From contig NZ_OW659496.1 of the NCBI RefSeq assembly GCF_940143175.1, positions 1,240,001 to 1,304,000 on the forward strand: a DNA stretch of 64,000 nucleotides, written 5' to 3'. Source of the stretch: Erysipelothrix amsterdamensis (lineage in GTDB: Bacteria > Bacillota_I > Bacilli_A > Erysipelotrichales > Erysipelotrichaceae). Below the pieces are notes generated by a model. The model worked only from the letters and a program-made list of their open reading frames with translations, had not been told where the DNA came from and ran no database searches. Below, piece after piece: positions 43,389 to 51,701 of the stretch; positions within the stretch are counted from its first letter, which is position 1; every line of letters begins with the position of its first letter. A program made the translations under genes and the position numbers.

Positions 43389-44727
43389 ATGCTTTCTCAA
43401 GCCATTGTGATGCTTTTGAGTACAGAAGTGTAAGAACCATTGAACTAATCCATGTAACGGAGTAGCTCCAGTATACCCAATCAATTGAATGATTAATACG
43501 CATCATTATAAACAAGAATATCTGTCTTAAAATTGTGAAACACGAAATCATGATTATCATTGGAACCATTGTAAGTCCTGCACCTCTTAATGCACCACTT
43601 AGAATACTTGTCGTGCTGAGTGCAAAATAGAACGGTACCATAATCCGCAACATGCGTGCACCATACATTATAACCATAGGTTCAGGTGAAAAGAAAGCAA
43701 TCAGTTGATCTGCATAAATAAAGGTTGGAATTCCGATGATAATCACAATCCCTACCGCTAAAACGAGAGCAGTCCGAACGCCTTCCATAATACGTTCCTT
43801 ACGTCCCGCACCCAGATTTTGACCTGTGAAGGTCGTTATTGTGAGTGAGAAACTTTGCGTTGGCATTGATAAAAAAGCATTAAACTTATCTGCTGCACTA
43901 AAACCAGCGACCGCAGCGGATCCAAATGCATTAATATATGATTGAACCAAAACATTTGAGAATGAAACAACTGTCTGTTGAATTCCAGTTGGAATACCAA
44001 GACGTATAATTTCATATAATTTATCACGATGAATTCGTATGTCAGTCATCTTTAGTTGATAAATATCCTCGACACGTAATAAATGTATCCATACTAAGAT
44101 TGCGGATGTGAGTTGAGCAATAAGCGTTGCAACCGCAACTCCTAAAATCCCCATATCAAACACAATCACAAACAACAAGTCCAACGATACATTAATAAGA
44201 CTTGAAATACATAGATAAATTAAAGGATTGCGTGAATCCCCGATTGCTCGTAAAATCCCTGCACCGGAATTATAGATAACAAGACCGGTTACACCCCAAA
44301 AATAAACTCTTAGGTAAAGGGTAGCCGGTTCCATTATATTTGCAGGTGTCTTGAGCCACCCTAAAAATATCGGAGACATTACCGAACCGAAAAAAGTAAG
44401 AAAAACACTTACAATTAACGAAAACGCCATAAAGGTATGAATTGAATCATGCAATTCTTCATCTTTTTTCGCTCCAAAATAGCGAGAAATAAGAATACCA
44501 GCACCCGTTGAAATCCCCATAAACAACCCAATAATAACATTACTCAAGGGTGTACTTGCTCCAACAGCGGCAAGTGCTTCTTCACCCACATAGTTTCCAA
44601 CCACAAAGGAATCGACGGTATTGTATAATTGTTGGAATAGATTCCCAATCAAAAGCGGTATTGAAAACAAAAGCATTTCTTTCCAAATGACGCCCTCTGT
44701 CATTGACGTCTTTTTATGAATTTTCAT
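43387..44727 (-). CDS. MATE-family efflux transporter
   Basis: 446 residues with about twelve membrane spans in two similar halves. N-terminal pattern MLLFSIPLLIGNLFQQLYNTVDSFVVGNYVGEEALAAVGAS is typical of the DinF/NorM MATE superfamily, and PTGIQQTVVSFSNVLVQSYINAFG marks the second half. Exports drugs or metabolites with Na+ or H+; substrate unknown. AAGGAAGG precedes the ATG. The TATAAT -10 (44754-44759) and the palindrome TTTACGTAAA (44768-44777) upstream suggest a promoter with an operator. Confidence 0.9.
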   Translation of the reverse strand: MKIHKKTSMTEGVIWKEMLLFSIPLLIGNLFQQLYNTVDSFVVGNYVGEEALAAVGASTPLSNVIIGLFMGISTGAGILISRYFGAKKDEELHDSIHTFMAFSLIVSVFLTFFGSVMSPIFLGWLKTPANIMEPATLYLRVYFWGVTGLVIYNSGAGILRAIGDSRNPLIYLCISSLINVSLDLLFVIVFDMGILGVAVATLIAQLTSAILVWIHLLRVEDIYQLKMTDIRIHRDKLYEIIRLGIPTGIQQTVVSFSNVLVQSYINAFGSAAVAGFSAADKFNAFLSMPTQSFSLTITTFTGQNLGAGRKERIMEGVRTALVLAVGIVIIIGIPTFIYADQLIAFFSPEPMVIMYGARMLRIMVPFYFALSTTSILSGALRGAGLTMVPMIIMISCFTILRQIFLFIMMRINHSIDWVYWSYSVTWISSMVLTLLYSKASQWLEKA

Positions 44728-44753
44728 TATAACCTTCCTTCTTAACCATAAAT

Positions 44754-44777
44754 ATTATACACGATATTTTACGTAAA
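44754..44777 (-). promoter_or_regulatory. -10 and palindromic site upstream of the MATE gene
   Basis: TATAAT at 44754-44759 on the minus strand. The exact 10-bp palindrome TTTACGTAAA at 44768-44777 falls in the region between -10 and -35. The -35 itself is unclear. Confidence 0.45.
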
Positions 44778-44801
44778 TCATTAAATTAGCCACTTTTAAT
44801 C

Positions 44802-44830
44802 TTGCACATTGTTTATTCCAATGCTATAAT
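44802..44830 (+). promoter_or_regulatory. Promoter of tRNA-Leu
   Basis: TTGCAC (44802-44807) and TATAAT (44825-44830), spacer 17 bases, 21 bases before the mature tRNA. Confidence 0.8.
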
Positions 44831-44851
44831 ACAAAAGCAGTTAATATCAAT

Positions 44852-44936
44852 GCACCAGTGGCGGAATCGGTAGACGCGCACGCTTGAGGGGCGTGTGACG
44901 CAAGTCGTGTAAGTTCAAATCTTATCTGGTGCACCA
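44852..44936 (+). tRNA. tRNA-Leu (anticodon GAG)
   Basis: 85 bases with a long variable arm and encoded CCA. Acceptor stem GCACCAG/CTGGTGC, anticodon loop CTTGAGG (anticodon GAG, reads CTC/CTT), T arm with GTTCAAATC. The only tRNA on the plus strand in this window, transcribed singly with its own promoter and terminator. Confidence 0.96.
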
Positions 44937-44952
44937 AATATATATTTCACAG

Positions 44953-44977
44953 AACCAACTTCGGTTGGTTTTTTTTA
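44953..44977 (+). terminator. Terminator after tRNA-Leu
   Basis: AACCAAC/GTTGGTT stem with a TTCG loop followed by nine T residues. Confidence 0.92.
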
Positions 44978-44997
44978 TGGTTTAGTTAAATTCAAAT

Positions 44998-45025
44998 AAA
45001 AAAGAGGACCGAAATCCTCTTTTTT
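44998..45025 (-). terminator. Terminator of the four-span membrane protein gene
   Basis: AAAAAAGAGGA/TCCTCTTTTTT stem with a six-base loop; A and T runs on both sides make it usable from either strand. Confidence 0.85.
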
Positions 45026-45425
45026 ATTGTCGTTGTTCAACGACCTGAGACATTATGCGATATCCTTGGTAAAATCCACCAAACCCACCGATAAGCAAGA
45101 AATTAATCACACCTACGATATGAACATAATTATGATCTAAGGGTGAAGAAAGCCATGCCCCTAAATTATTAAAACCAATACCGATACACATTGTCATGGC
45201 TAACATCGCCAAAATATGCTGTTGGTCATCATTATGAGTATACAAAGCATAACAATTCACAAATGTAATTGCTAAATACATTGCACCCAGTTCTCGTTGC
45301 CAGCCGTAGTCAAAACCCCATATCGAGTTCGCAATCATATAACTTGGGAATATCAAATGAGATAACGCTGCCATAAAAAACACAGCCGTCATAACCGTTA
45401 AATACCCTTTTCTTCTTTTCATCAA
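45024..45425 (-). CDS. Four-span membrane protein of unknown function
   Basis: 133 residues with four hydrophobic spans (around residues 9-30, 46-62, 70-90 and 103-120) and short loops. Charged ends: basic MMKRRK N-terminus and hydrophilic C-terminus. Conserved-looking polar residues sit between spans 1 and 2 (YGWQREL). I recognise no family. It lies between tRNA-Leu and the ABC exporter genes, with a good SD (AGGGGAGC) before the ATG and a strong terminator after it, so it is a real single gene. Confidence 0.6.
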   Translation of the reverse strand: MMKRRKGYLTVMTAVFFMAALSHLIFPSYMIANSIWGFDYGWQRELGAMYLAITFVNCYALYTHNDDQQHILAMLAMTMCIGIGFNNLGAWLSSPLDHNYVHIVGVINFLLIGGFGGFYQGYRIMSQVVEQRQ

Positions 45426-45513
45426 TCCAGCTCCCCTGCATTTCCTTAATTATAGAGAAGATAAGCTAATGGTTCAAGTCCCATACTCGTACGACTTAAA
45501 ATAACCAAATAAA

Positions 45514-47097
45514 CTATTTTCTAATTTTATACGTTTTCTCAGAAAACAAACGAACACAGAGCACACCGATAATGAAATATAATGCCGTTATGATTGAAAG
45601 CCACAAATTCAAATTTGGAATATCGCTCAAACGATTGCCATTATAAGCAACCATGACAACAAGAACTTTCACTAAATTATATAGGAATCCTTTTTCTTGC
45701 ATCGATTCATTATAAGGTTGTAATGTGTAATACATTAGTAAATTATGAACACTGAAAAAAACACTTAAAAGCACTAAGGTAATCATAAAAATTTGAACTT
45801 CACCACGTATCGGAATAATTAATTGGATCCCAACCATAAAAGCTACACCTATAATTATGGGTATAAGCGGAATCATATTTAGAAACACAAGTGTCCCTAA
45901 ACGCCCTACAAACTGTTTCCAAATAATTTCAGGTCGTCGATAAAACGCATAGTTCAATAATTTTGAATCACAATTTAGATAGTATGCACGGGTCATTGAC
46001 TCCCCAATATTCAGGAGATAGACGATAAAAATATAAGGTCCAATCGATTTAAACATTTCAGTTGAAAATGGATACCAAACTTGAAAATACATATCTGGGA
46101 AAAACGATCTCAGAATCGTTAGGCTTATGACACTAACAACCACCACTGCAAGGATGACTAAAAATCTAAAACGTAGCGGTTTAAACCAGAGTCGTCGATG
46201 TCGTTCTAAAAAAAGACGATTCAACAGGCCGTAACCTTCATAACGATTAATAACTTGTTCAGATTGATCAAGATTATAATCATCATCAATTCGTAAAATT
46301 GTTTGACTCGATTTGAGGTTAATTGACGCTAGACTTTCTTCCGGACTTATTGATTGAAGCATATATAACCCATACGATTCATGAATTTGAGCTTCGCAAA
46401 TTGGTCTACGAACCAAAAACGCAATCGCCATTAAAACAATGATACCGGCTAAGAGATAAAAAACCACACCTGATAAATAATTGGTAAATAATAATACGCT
46501 AAAACTTAGTACTAAACCAAGCACAAATATCGTCTTATGTTTGCCACTTATTTTCTTATGGTAACGGTTAAAATACGCAAGATCTAAACCCTCTGCTACA
46601 ACTTTTGTCCCCAATACCACAAGAACCATCATGGATGCCACAAGTACACTTTGGTCATACATCACAACAGTAAACATTATCGCAATACAATAGAGTATGC
46701 GTTCAATAATGTCTTTGTGCAAACGGAAATTATAATATGACTTAAAGTCAACTTTGAAGGAGCGAATTAAGGTCCATTTTTCAATTGAATCATCACTTGA
46801 AATTGTACTTACACACGATCTAATTATGACCAATAGAAACCAAATAAGTTCGATAGGAACCCGCGGCAATGCTTGAGCAAGAATCCCAAAAAAAATAAAC
46901 AAATAAATAAAATGATTCGCGATCATTTTCAGATAATGAAATACCGTTACAACACGACCAAGCTTCTTTTTTCGTTCTGTATTTTCATAGACATTAGCGT
47001 AAATAACCTTCCGTAATGGTTTAATCGAACGCAGATAGTATAGAAATCGATTTGTTCGATTTACAACGTTAATATCTTTTAAAACACTATGATTCAT
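45514..47097 (-). CDS. ABC transporter permease
   Basis: 527 residues from the ATG at 47097 (no clear SD; the start lies inside the end of the ATPase gene and is probably coupled). About twelve hydrophobic spans, separated by a cytoplasmic loop of ~60 residues in the middle (NLKSSQTILRIDDDYNL). It has no recognisable sequence motif; the pairing with an exporter-like ATPase suggests an ABC-2-like exporter subunit. The size and arrangement recall the Ecs-type transporters, but I cannot assign it. The cargo is unknown. Confidence 0.75.
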   Translation of the reverse strand: MNHSVLKDINVVNRTNRFLYYLRSIKPLRKVIYANVYENTERKKKLGRVVTVFHYLKMIANHFIYLFIFFGILAQALPRVPIELIWFLLVIIRSCVSTISSDDSIEKWTLIRSFKVDFKSYYNFRLHKDIIERILYCIAIMFTVVMYDQSVLVASMMVLVVLGTKVVAEGLDLAYFNRYHKKISGKHKTIFVLGLVLSFSVLLFTNYLSGVVFYLLAGIIVLMAIAFLVRRPICEAQIHESYGLYMLQSISPEESLASINLKSSQTILRIDDDYNLDQSEQVINRYEGYGLLNRLFLERHRRLWFKPLRFRFLVILAVVVVSVISLTILRSFFPDMYFQVWYPFSTEMFKSIGPYIFIVYLLNIGESMTRAYYLNCDSKLLNYAFYRRPEIIWKQFVGRLGTLVFLNMIPLIPIIIGVAFMVGIQLIIPIRGEVQIFMITLVLLSVFFSVHNLLMYYTLQPYNESMQEKGFLYNLVKVLVVMVAYNGNRLSDIPNLNLWLSIITALYFIIGVLCVRLFSEKTYKIRK

Positions 47098-47785
47098 GAT
47101 TATCACTTAAGATATCAATAATATCTTCCTCAAATGCAGAATCATGCAAGCGACTGGAGTCCAAAAGGGTTGCATTTCCATGATGCAAGATGATCACCTC
47201 ATCACAAATATCTTTAGCAATCTGCATCATATGCGTAGATAAAACCATAATACAATCCTCTTTGAGCGAAACAAGTTGCCGTTTCATTTCAATGGATGCG
47301 ACCACATCAAATGAAGTCAGAGGCTCATCAAGAAACAAAACTTTCGGCTTCAACATCATGATGCATAACATTTGTAGTTTATTTCGCATACCGTGCGAAT
47401 AATCCTTAATCAGTTTATAGCGGTCATCTTGATTGAATTGAATCGTATCAAAATATGCATGTACATCCTCACGTATGAAACCTTGATCTTTATGAATATC
47501 AATAAAAAACGTTAAAAACTCAATACCCGTTAAGAACTCGGGCAACATTGGATTGGTGTATACAAATCCAACATCGTGCTGCGTTAACAGGCTCCCATCA
47601 TCAAAATGAGCCGTACCACTATCACGTGGTATTTCTTGACTAATACAGTTAAAGAAAGTGGTCTTCCCCGCACCATTTCTCCCCAATAACGCATAGATTT
47701 TCCCTTTTTCAAGCGTTATGTTAATGTCTTTCAAAACTTCTTGATGATCGAAAGCTTTTGAAAGATTCTTAATCTCTAATTTCAT
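47087..47785 (-). CDS. ABC transporter ATP-binding protein
   Basis: 232-residue single ABC domain. Walker A is GRNGAGKTTF near residue 36, Walker B VLFLDEPLTSFDV near residue 150 and the switch His in LSTHMM. The signature is YSHGMRNKLQ instead of LSGGQ, a variant found in exporters of the bacteriocin/drug class. Starts with MKLEIKNLSKAFDH. It overlaps the following permease by 11 bases and AGAGGTGGAAG precedes its ATG. Together they make an export or membrane-protein system of unknown cargo. Confidence 0.88.
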   Translation of the reverse strand: MKLEIKNLSKAFDHQEVLKDINITLEKGKIYALLGRNGAGKTTFFNCISQEIPRDSGTAHFDDGSLLTQHDVGFVYTNPMLPEFLTGIEFLTFFIDIHKDQGFIREDVHAYFDTIQFNQDDRYKLIKDYSHGMRNKLQMLCIMMLKPKVLFLDEPLTSFDVVASIEMKRQLVSLKEDCIMVLSTHMMQIAKDICDEVIILHHGNATLLDSSRLHDSAFEEDIIDILSDNHES

Positions 47786-47846
47786 ACTTCCACCTCTGTA
47801 TCGTTACACCAATACATTACCACACCGCAATTCGTGAAGCAATAAA

Positions 47847-47870
47847 AAATGCACGCTATAGCGTGCATTT
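47847..47870 (-). terminator. Terminator of the lipoprotein-cyclase unit
   Basis: AAATGCACGCTA and its complement form a perfect 24-base palindrome with T residues on the minus strand. Confidence 0.88.
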
Positions 47871-48320
47871 AAAGTTTTGTTGTGTTCGATAAGTTTGCAG
47901 TGCTTCCAAAGACAATACGGCTTGTTCAAATGTTGTTGAGACAATATGTAGTTCCTCTTTACTCATCATATCGAATAAATAACGATGAGAAATTAAAAAA
48001 GTTCCTGTATTGTAATCCTGGTCGGTACTAACCATTGTGAAGCGTAAGTGTTCTTGATTCAAAATTTCTTTAAACATTACAATTTCTTTTTGCGGAAGTT
48101 GTGTTAAGAACCAATCATCAACATTCTCTTTCAAATCACTAATTTGAAACGTATGCAAACGTTCTACGGTATAATCATTAACCAGTGTATCACGATATGT
48201 CTCATGAACCAGACTTCCATTCACAACATAATCTTTTTCACAGACAACCTGTTGATTCCGGTGACACCCTGTTAAGCCTAACAGCATTACCAAACAAATA
48301 TATCGCCTCGACCGTTTCAT
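47856..48320 (-). CDS. Predicted lipoprotein of unknown function
   Basis: 154 residues. Basic N-terminus MKRSRRYICLVMLLGLTGC ends in a lipobox (LTGC), so it is probably exported and lipid-modified at Cys19. The mature part has an early Cys (VVCEKDY) and a Cys near the end (KCTL) and otherwise looks like a small beta-rich domain of the YehR/DUF1307 type, though this is only a resemblance. Its ATG overlaps the stop of the cyclase gene by one base (TAATG), so the two are co-translated. The link between them is unclear. Confidence 0.72.
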   Translation of the reverse strand: MKRSRRYICLVMLLGLTGCHRNQQVVCEKDYVVNGSLVHETYRDTLVNDYTVERLHTFQISDLKENVDDWFLTQLPQKEIVMFKEILNQEHLRFTMVSTDQDYNTGTFLISHRYLFDMMSKEELHIVSTTFEQAVLSLEALQTYRTQQNFKCTL

Positions 48321-48937
48321 TATTTTAAAACTGCATATGCGCGGACAGGACTTGCTTCCGCTTCAATTTTTAGCGGTACAGCAGAAATGATAAAATCTTT
48401 ATGGTATCGTAACGAATCTAAGTTATTTAGATTTTCTAAAATCATGATATCCGCATCCATTAGAATATTGTGAACATAATATGGTTCTAAATCGGGTGAT
48501 GGAATATCCATTCCTACCATTTTGATTTGTTTTTCTACGAGAAACATTGCCAGTTCCTCCGTAAAAATCGGGTGATCTTCAAAATAAGCTTTTTCACCGC
48601 GTCGCTCATCAAATCCCGTGTAAAACACTACCACGTCCCCTGGGTTAACCAAGAGTTCGTAGTCAGGTTTATAATCAATTTCTTTCTGATTGCGAACATC
48701 AATCATCACGCCACGACCAATAAAACGGTCAATTGGGAAATTACTGATAAAGCGCTCATCACCTGATAAATGCATCGGAACTTCCACATGGGTTCCTGTA
48801 TGTAAAGATGCAGTTACTGAGTAGTTTGTATAACCATCATCTTCAAAGCATGCATCCAGATCAAATTTCGTTTTCGTATCTCCTGGGAAAACCCCAGTTG
48901 CTTCATTAAATGTTTGTGTTAAATCGATAAGTTTCAT
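48320..48937 (-). CDS. Cyclase family protein, kynurenine formamidase-like
   Basis: 205 residues of the cyclase family (PF04199-like). The metal-binding motif HTGTHVEVPMHL lies near residues 46-57, with IDLTQTF at the start, GVFPGDTK, VDVR-like IDVRNQKEI and MVGMDIPSPDLEPY, as in bacterial kynurenine formamidases. Whether the substrate is N-formylkynurenine is unproven; the trpP gene 247 bases upstream, in the same direction, makes a tryptophan-related role worth testing. It has a weak upstream site and overlaps the lipoprotein gene. Confidence 0.82.
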   Translation of the reverse strand: MKLIDLTQTFNEATGVFPGDTKTKFDLDACFEDDGYTNYSVTASLHTGTHVEVPMHLSGDERFISNFPIDRFIGRGVMIDVRNQKEIDYKPDYELLVNPGDVVVFYTGFDERRGEKAYFEDHPIFTEELAMFLVEKQIKMVGMDIPSPDLEPYYVHNILMDADIMILENLNNLDSLRYHKDFIISAVPLKIEAEASPVRAYAVLK

Positions 48938-49183
48938 ATATTTTATCCCTCGTCCCTATTATAACGAAAAATTATGTGAATGCTAGTGTGAAATTATCGT
49001 ATTTATACACACAAACATCCTGACTCCCGAGTCTTTTAGACTTTTTAATCTCATATTAAAAAGTGACACACATATGTTCCACCCATAAACATCACTCTTT
49101 ACGCCTTCATTACACATATTTAAACTTTCATGTAAAAATGCAAGAAATACTCAAAGTGTCAATGATACGAAACACTCTCAAAA

Positions 49184-49702
49184 TTAAAATCGAAGTTTTG
49201 CCTCTTTTTTTGGTTTAATTCGTTCCAACACCTTGGAAATAAGCAATACAAGAAGACTATTTACCACCATTGCCGGAAGAATGATTCCAAAAAGAAACAC
49301 TTCGAATGGTAGTTGTATCCCACCTAAGACTTGCACGACACTTAAAAATATCACACCCGAAACAAAGGTTCCAATACTCGAAATAAAGCAATAGGTTATT
49401 TTTTGATTAAATCGATTTATAAGAAACTGATAAGTGTAAAACACAAGTGGACCAGTCATTAATTTATCCACCACATTCGCAATTTCACCTCCAGGCATCG
49501 AAGTTGTCATTGCAGTTAAAAATCCGCAAACGATGCTAATGACGAGCACCTCACGAAAGGATTGCAGTTCAAACAGGGCAAAGAAAAAGAATGCAAGCAT
49601 AAAGTCGGGTTTCATCAGACCAACAGCACCAGGGACCGTGATATGTAATACAAGACCTAATGTCAGAAACAAGGTCGAAATGGTTAAATTTTTAATTTTC
49701 AT
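49184..49702 (-). CDS. trpP: Tryptophan transporter TrpP
   Basis: 172 residues from the ATG at 49702 (AAAGGAG site); the open frame continues 13 codons upstream but without a site. Five or six membrane spans. N-terminus MKIKNLTISTLFLTLGLVLHITVPGAVGLMKPDFMLAFFF and PGGEIANVVDKLMTGPLVFY match the TrpP family of Firmicutes, small tryptophan permeases. It is controlled by the T-box directly upstream, whose specifier is TGG. That agreement is strong support for tryptophan. It is the only obvious tryptophan gene here, so uptake may matter for growth. Confidence 0.93.
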   Translation of the reverse strand: MKIKNLTISTLFLTLGLVLHITVPGAVGLMKPDFMLAFFFFALFELQSFREVLVISIVCGFLTAMTTSMPGGEIANVVDKLMTGPLVFYTYQFLINRFNQKITYCFISSIGTFVSGVIFLSVVQVLGGIQLPFEVFLFGIILPAMVVNSLLVLLISKVLERIKPKKEAKLRF

Positions 49703-49777
49703 TTTATTTTCTCCTTTATCATGATTTTTAAATTGATTCACGTCACTTCATACCACAGTCATCACCTCCCTTAGAAC

Positions 49778-50033
49778 AAAAAAAACTTCACCCATACAGG
49801 GCGAAGTCTTCGCGGTACCACCTGAAACACTACGTAAAATACGTAACTCAATAGGAATACAAACATATTCCTGTCCTGTTAACGGGGACAACCGTCGTAA
49901 ACTACTTACCGAAGTGTTCATTCCGCCTTTCATGAGGCCATTCACTTTCGAAGTAAGATCTGTTCACACCAACCACAGACTCTCTGGACATACTTCTTGA
50001 AAGCTACTCATCTCAATCATAAAGTTTGTTATT
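49778..50033 (-). promoter_or_regulatory. T-box riboswitch, tryptophan type
   Basis: Minus-strand Stem I with AGTA, AGAGA and GGTTGGTG, and a specifier loop where GAA (49943-49941) is directly followed by TGG (49940-49938), the Trp codon. The AGTA/GAA pair flanks a helix (GCTTTC/GAAAGT), as in a standard loop E. T-box AGGTGGTACCGCG near 49823-49811 and terminator 49778-49807 with eight T residues. The TGGT bulge expects an A discriminator base, whereas Bacillus tRNA-Trp has G; this should be checked. Confidence 0.9.
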
Positions 50034-50039
50034 AATGCA

Positions 50040-50067
50040 ATAATATCACGAATAAGCTTACTGTCAA
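50040..50067 (-). promoter_or_regulatory. Promoter of the trpP T-box
   Basis: TTGACA (50062-50067) and TATTAT (50040-50045) on the minus strand with a 16-base spacer. It is placed 8 bases after the stop of the upstream ABC-F gene. Confidence 0.75.
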
Positions 50068-50074
50068 GCATTAA

Positions 50075-51553
50075 TTAAGGTTTTATAAATCCATCCGGAG
50101 TCATCTCAAGAACATCTTCAAATACATGATGGATAAGTTGACGGTCATGGGTAATACACCATACCGCTCCTTTATAGTCCTCCAGCATTTCATAAATTGC
50201 CATCAATGAAAACGGACTAAGATTTCGAGTTGGCTCGTCCAACAATAATGCATCAGGTTTAGTACGTAAAACTTTCAACAGCGAGATTTTTGCCTTTTGA
50301 CCTCCCGATAAAAATTCGACCGGGGTTTCCATCTCATCTGAAGTAAAGTTCAATCCCCCTAATGCATAGCGAACCTTAGTGATTGCATCTTTATCACAAG
50401 AGTCAAGACAATTTTCAATCGCATTTTTCTTAACATCAAGATTTCGATGGTAATCTTGATGCATAATACCAACATTACCGGTTATAGATTGAACAATTTC
50501 ATTAAATAAAGTTGTTTTGCCACAACCGTTAGGCCCTACAATCGCAATCTTCTCACCCGACGTCAACGTATACTTATAGTTATTTCCAATGATACTACCG
50601 TTCATGAATAATCGGTCAATGTCAAACGCAAACACAACTTTTGAGGACACATTCGTTTGCGGAAGCTTTTCGATCTTAATCGCCACCTCTTGATCACGGT
50701 GAATCAACGATTCTTGCTTTAAACGTTGTGCCTTTTGAACTTTCAAATTCTTCATTTTCTTTTGCAGACCTGGATCTGCACGATTTACATTTTGAAGTTG
50801 ATGACCAACTTTTTGATACTGCTTTTGCCACTTCGCTTCTTGTTTTGCTTGAAATCGCTTCTGAAATCGTACCTGTTGGTTATGATGGGACAAAGATCGA
50901 TTGCGACTTTGAATATATTCATCATAAGAACCTTCAAACAGAGTTAATTTTGAAATTGATTTACGGTGTAATTGTTCAAAATGAAGCACTCTATTGGCAC
51001 TATGCCTTAACGTTTCAAGATCATGTGATACAAAAATAATGGGTGCTGTTTGCACGTCCATCCAAGCTTCAAACCATATCAAACCATCCATATCTAAATT
51101 ATTAGTTGGTTCGTCCAACACATAACAGTCGACCGCTTGCATCTGCAATTTTAATAATTGAATCCGAACACATTCACCGCCACTTAAAGATGCCATACTA
51201 CGGTCATAGTCGTGTTCCGTCAACATAGGCACCATGGATAAGAACAAGGGCACAAAATCCCCAAAACGTTCCCATGAGTCCTCCAGCACAAACTCAAGAA
51301 TTGTTTGAGATCGCTCCGCCACACTTAATTCCTGACCGAGATACCCAAAAACAATCGACTCTGGATGCAAATCCCGACTCACTTTTAAATTACTTATTTC
51401 AGGACGGTTTACCAGTGATTTAAGAAAAACACTTTTACCATTGCCCTCTTCCCCAACGACACCAATACGATCACCACGATTTACAGACATAGAAAAAGAC
51501 GCGATAAGATCACGTCCCTGCTTCGTCTTAACATCTAGACTTATGTTAAACAT
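50075..51553 (-). CDS. ABC-F family ATPase (copy 1)
   Basis: 492 residues with two ABC domains and no membrane span. Walker A: GEEGNGKSVFLKSL near residue 35 and GPNGCGKTTLFNEI near residue 338; signatures LSGGECVRIQLL and LSGGQKAKISLL; Walker B CYVLDEPTNNLDMDG and ALLLDEPTRNLSPF. The interdomain linker is long, basic and coiled (residues ~210-290). ABC-F proteins act on ribosomes, and many give resistance to 50S antibiotics. The unusual first Walker A (GEEGNGKS) and the start MFNISLDVKTKQGRDLIASFSMS are shared with copy 2 at 58534. A leader ORF and SD-sequestering structure precede it, as is common for drug-inducible members. The drug, if any, is unknown. Confidence 0.88.
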   Translation of the reverse strand: MFNISLDVKTKQGRDLIASFSMSVNRGDRIGVVGEEGNGKSVFLKSLVNRPEISNLKVSRDLHPESIVFGYLGQELSVAERSQTILEFVLEDSWERFGDFVPLFLSMVPMLTEHDYDRSMASLSGGECVRIQLLKLQMQAVDCYVLDEPTNNLDMDGLIWFEAWMDVQTAPIIFVSHDLETLRHSANRVLHFEQLHRKSISKLTLFEGSYDEYIQSRNRSLSHHNQQVRFQKRFQAKQEAKWQKQYQKVGHQLQNVNRADPGLQKKMKNLKVQKAQRLKQESLIHRDQEVAIKIEKLPQTNVSSKVVFAFDIDRLFMNGSIIGNNYKYTLTSGEKIAIVGPNGCGKTTLFNEIVQSITGNVGIMHQDYHRNLDVKKNAIENCLDSCDKDAITKVRYALGGLNFTSDEMETPVEFLSGGQKAKISLLKVLRTKPDALLLDEPTRNLSPFSLMAIYEMLEDYKGAVWCITHDRQLIHHVFEDVLEMTPDGFIKP

Positions 51554-51560
51554 AGAAAAA

Positions 51561-51605
51561 CGCCTCCTTTTATTTATTATGTTTTAACGTAGGCGCATTT
51601 CCCAT
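51561..51605 (-). promoter_or_regulatory. SD-sequestering pairing in the ABC-F copy 1 leader
   Basis: On the minus strand GAAATGCGCCT of the leader ORF is complementary to AGGCGTTTTTC, which contains the end of the ABC-F ribosome site AGGAGGCG: CGCCT/AGGCG, a GT pair, one mismatch and GAAA/TTTC. An upstream hairpin GGTAGCA/TGCTATCC precedes the leader ORF. Confidence 0.55.
51570..51605 (-). CDS. Leader peptide of ABC-F copy 1
   Basis: ATG at 51605, 11 codons (MGNAPTLKHNK) then TAA, with GGTGAG a few bases upstream. It ends two bases before the ABC-F ribosome site. It lies between a promoter-like pair (51649-51677) and the gene. Likely a regulatory ORF whose translation opens the downstream ribosome site. 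Confidence 0.55.
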   Translation of the reverse strand: MGNAPTLKHNK

Positions 51606-51648
51606 AAGTCTCACCGGATAGCAATCTGCTACCTTTCTAGTCTAATAA

Positions 51649-51677
51649 AATATAACATATCTTATCTATTCGAACAA
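51649..51677 (-). promoter_or_regulatory. Promoter of ABC-F copy 1
   Basis: TTGTTC (51672-51677) and TATATT (51649-51654) on the minus strand, spacer 17 bases. The -35 is weak. Confidence 0.5.
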
Positions 51678-51701
51678 GTAAAAAGTTCTCATACGATAAC
51701 T

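Noticed and set aside
48938-49183. Gene or RNA in the 246-base gap between trpP and the cyclase
   Set aside because: No ORF with a ribosome site, no convincing promoter or terminator, only short weak inverted repeats such as GACTC/GAGTC.
49748-49762. Four-residue ORF MTVV with GGAGG between the Trp T-box and trpP
   Set aside because: The SD is two bases from the ATG, too close for good initiation. It may be chance.
50728-51039. Plus-strand 103-codon frame opposite the first ABC-F gene
   Set aside because: Antisense to the linker of ABC-F copy 1; no SD, promoter or recognised domain.
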